From NCBI GenBank assembly GCA_900550335.1, contig URRU01000098.1, positions 1 through 6,491 on the forward strand: a stretch of 6,491 bases of DNA. The letters run 5' to 3'. The stretch is from an uncultured Clostridium sp. (lineage in GTDB: Bacteria > Bacillota > Clostridia > Peptostreptococcales > Peptostreptococcaceae). Below are positions 5,687 to 6,491 of this stretch, piece after piece. How positions within the stretch are numbered: position 1 is the first letter of the stretch; every line of letters begins with the position of its first letter. The position numbers were made by a program, and so were the translations under genes. The notes beneath the pieces were generated by a model that saw only the letters and a list, made by a program, of their open reading frames with translations, did no database searches and had not been told where the DNA came from.

Positions 5687-6433
5687 TTATTTATTATAAA
5701 GACTATTTAAAAAACTGAAAAAGTCATTTAAATCATTCATACTAGCTGGATATACCTCTTCATCATCTTTTTTAGGAGTTTCTTTTTTGTCGTCTACAAC
5801 AAATTTAAATCCTAATCTTACTCCAAATAATTCTTCAGAAACATCCCGTAAGAATCTTAGATACTGAGTTTCCATTATCTGAACAACTCTTACATCGCCA
5901 ACACGTACAACAACTGTTCCCATCTTGTAGTCTATCTGCTTGCTATCTTTAAATAAAGCCTTATATACTGCTGGACTGATTAGTTCTTGTATTCTTCCTA
6001 GCATAACCTTCCATACATCCATTGCATCTATTCTATTTATATCGGCTTCTTCCTTGTATTCTTCTTTTTCTTCAGGTTTTTCTTCCTCTTCTGGTCTTTT
6101 TACCTCTATAGTACTATCATCATCTTCTTTTTCTTCTTTCTGATAGCCCTTTGATAACTGTATTTCTGCTATTTTTCTAAGACCTAACTCTATTATATCG
6201 TCTTCACTTAAAAATACGATATTAATTCCATAACTTATTCCAGACTTAGCTATTATATAAGTCTTTATCATTTCTATAATTTCAGGACTTATCTGTTCAT
6301 TTATTTTTGCTATATCTGATATTATGTATAGAGTGTTTCCACTAAATTTTATCTTTCTTACACTTTCTATTACACTGCTTAATTCTGATTGAAGGCTGTT
6401 TAGAGTCTCTTTGGTAAATTGTTCTATATTCAT
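5687..6433 (-). CDS. Protein with a DnaA domain I-like C-terminal half, no ATPase domain
   Basis: A 248-residue soluble protein. Residues about 137-215 match the pattern of DnaA domain I: DVWKVMLGRIQELISPAVY (W141 in the place of the conserved Trp), then a strand (TVVVRVGD), a helix (about 184-203) and a final strand (LGFKFVVDD). In DnaA this domain self-associates and binds partners such as helicase loaders; the AAA+ and DNA-binding domains are absent here. Residues about 17-78 show the same strand-helix-strand order (NTLYIISD ... GINIVFLSEDD) and may be a diverged first copy. A charged Glu/Lys linker (about 98-130) joins them, like DnaA's flexible domain II. The tail (NDLNDFFSFLNSLYNK) looks like an amphipathic peptide for binding a partner. 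The ATG at 6433 has AAAGGAG 6 bases upstream. A role in modulating replication initiation is inference; a structural look-alike with another role is possible. Confidence 0.82.
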   Translation of the reverse strand: MNIEQFTKETLNSLQSELSSVIESVRKIKFSGNTLYIISDIAKINEQISPEIIEMIKTYIIAKSGISYGINIVFLSEDDIIELGLRKIAEIQLSKGYQKEEKEDDDSTIEVKRPEEEEKPEEKEEYKEEADINRIDAMDVWKVMLGRIQELISPAVYKALFKDSKQIDYKMGTVVVRVGDVRVVQIMETQYLRFLRDVSEELFGVRLGFKFVVDDKKETPKKDDEEVYPASMNDLNDFFSFLNSLYNK

Positions 6434-6491
6434 AATTTTCTCCTTTAAACTCCGGTTTGCTATTGCGTTCAGTTTAGCACATTTATAGAAC

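Noticed and set aside
5940..6143. Ser-rich 67-codon plus-strand open frame
   Set aside because: The serine runs are the antisense of the Glu/Lys linker codons of the DnaA-domain-I-like gene; an artefact.

Overview
This window looks like chromosomal DNA from a low-GC, anaerobic Clostridia-type Firmicute, probably close to the Peptostreptococcaceae. The evidence is AT-rich codon use, strong AGGAG-type ribosome binding sites, near-consensus sigma-A promoter elements, and protein families typical of that group. No RNA gene, CRISPR array, insertion sequence or phage gene was recognised.

Left part (1-1362): a 13-bp perfect inverted repeat lies at 10-48. It is followed by an acidic 364-residue protein of unknown function on the minus strand (140-1234). 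A 128-bp intergenic region separates this gene from a divergently transcribed HAD-family phosphatase (1363-2106, plus). The phosphatase ends at a strong symmetrical terminator (2127-2158).

Middle part (2127-5509): four minus-strand genes, spaced by 32 to 52 bases, look like one operon. It starts at an extended -10 promoter (5482-5509) and ends at the terminator at 2127-2158. In transcription order it encodes an iron-type alcohol dehydrogenase, a DUF5685-type protein with two aspartate-rich motifs like those of class I isoprenoid synthases, a TPR-like protein ending in a striking cysteine string (17 Cys in the last 38 residues), and a small six-helix membrane protein resembling an ECF-transporter S component. 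The wreck of a RelE/ParE-type toxin gene lies between the last gene and the terminator, in the same frame as that gene.

Right part (5553-6433): a minus-strand gene encodes a protein whose C-terminal half looks like DnaA domain I (the oligomerisation and partner-binding domain) with no ATPase or DNA-binding domain. The N-terminal half may be a diverged second copy of the same fold, joined by a charged Glu/Lys linker. It has its own long-looped terminator (5553-5600).

The two places most worth a closer look are the DUF5685 / cysteine-string pair, which could be a protein-modification or metal-handling system, and the stand-alone DnaA-domain-I-like protein, which could act on replication initiation. 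Both functional readings are inference.
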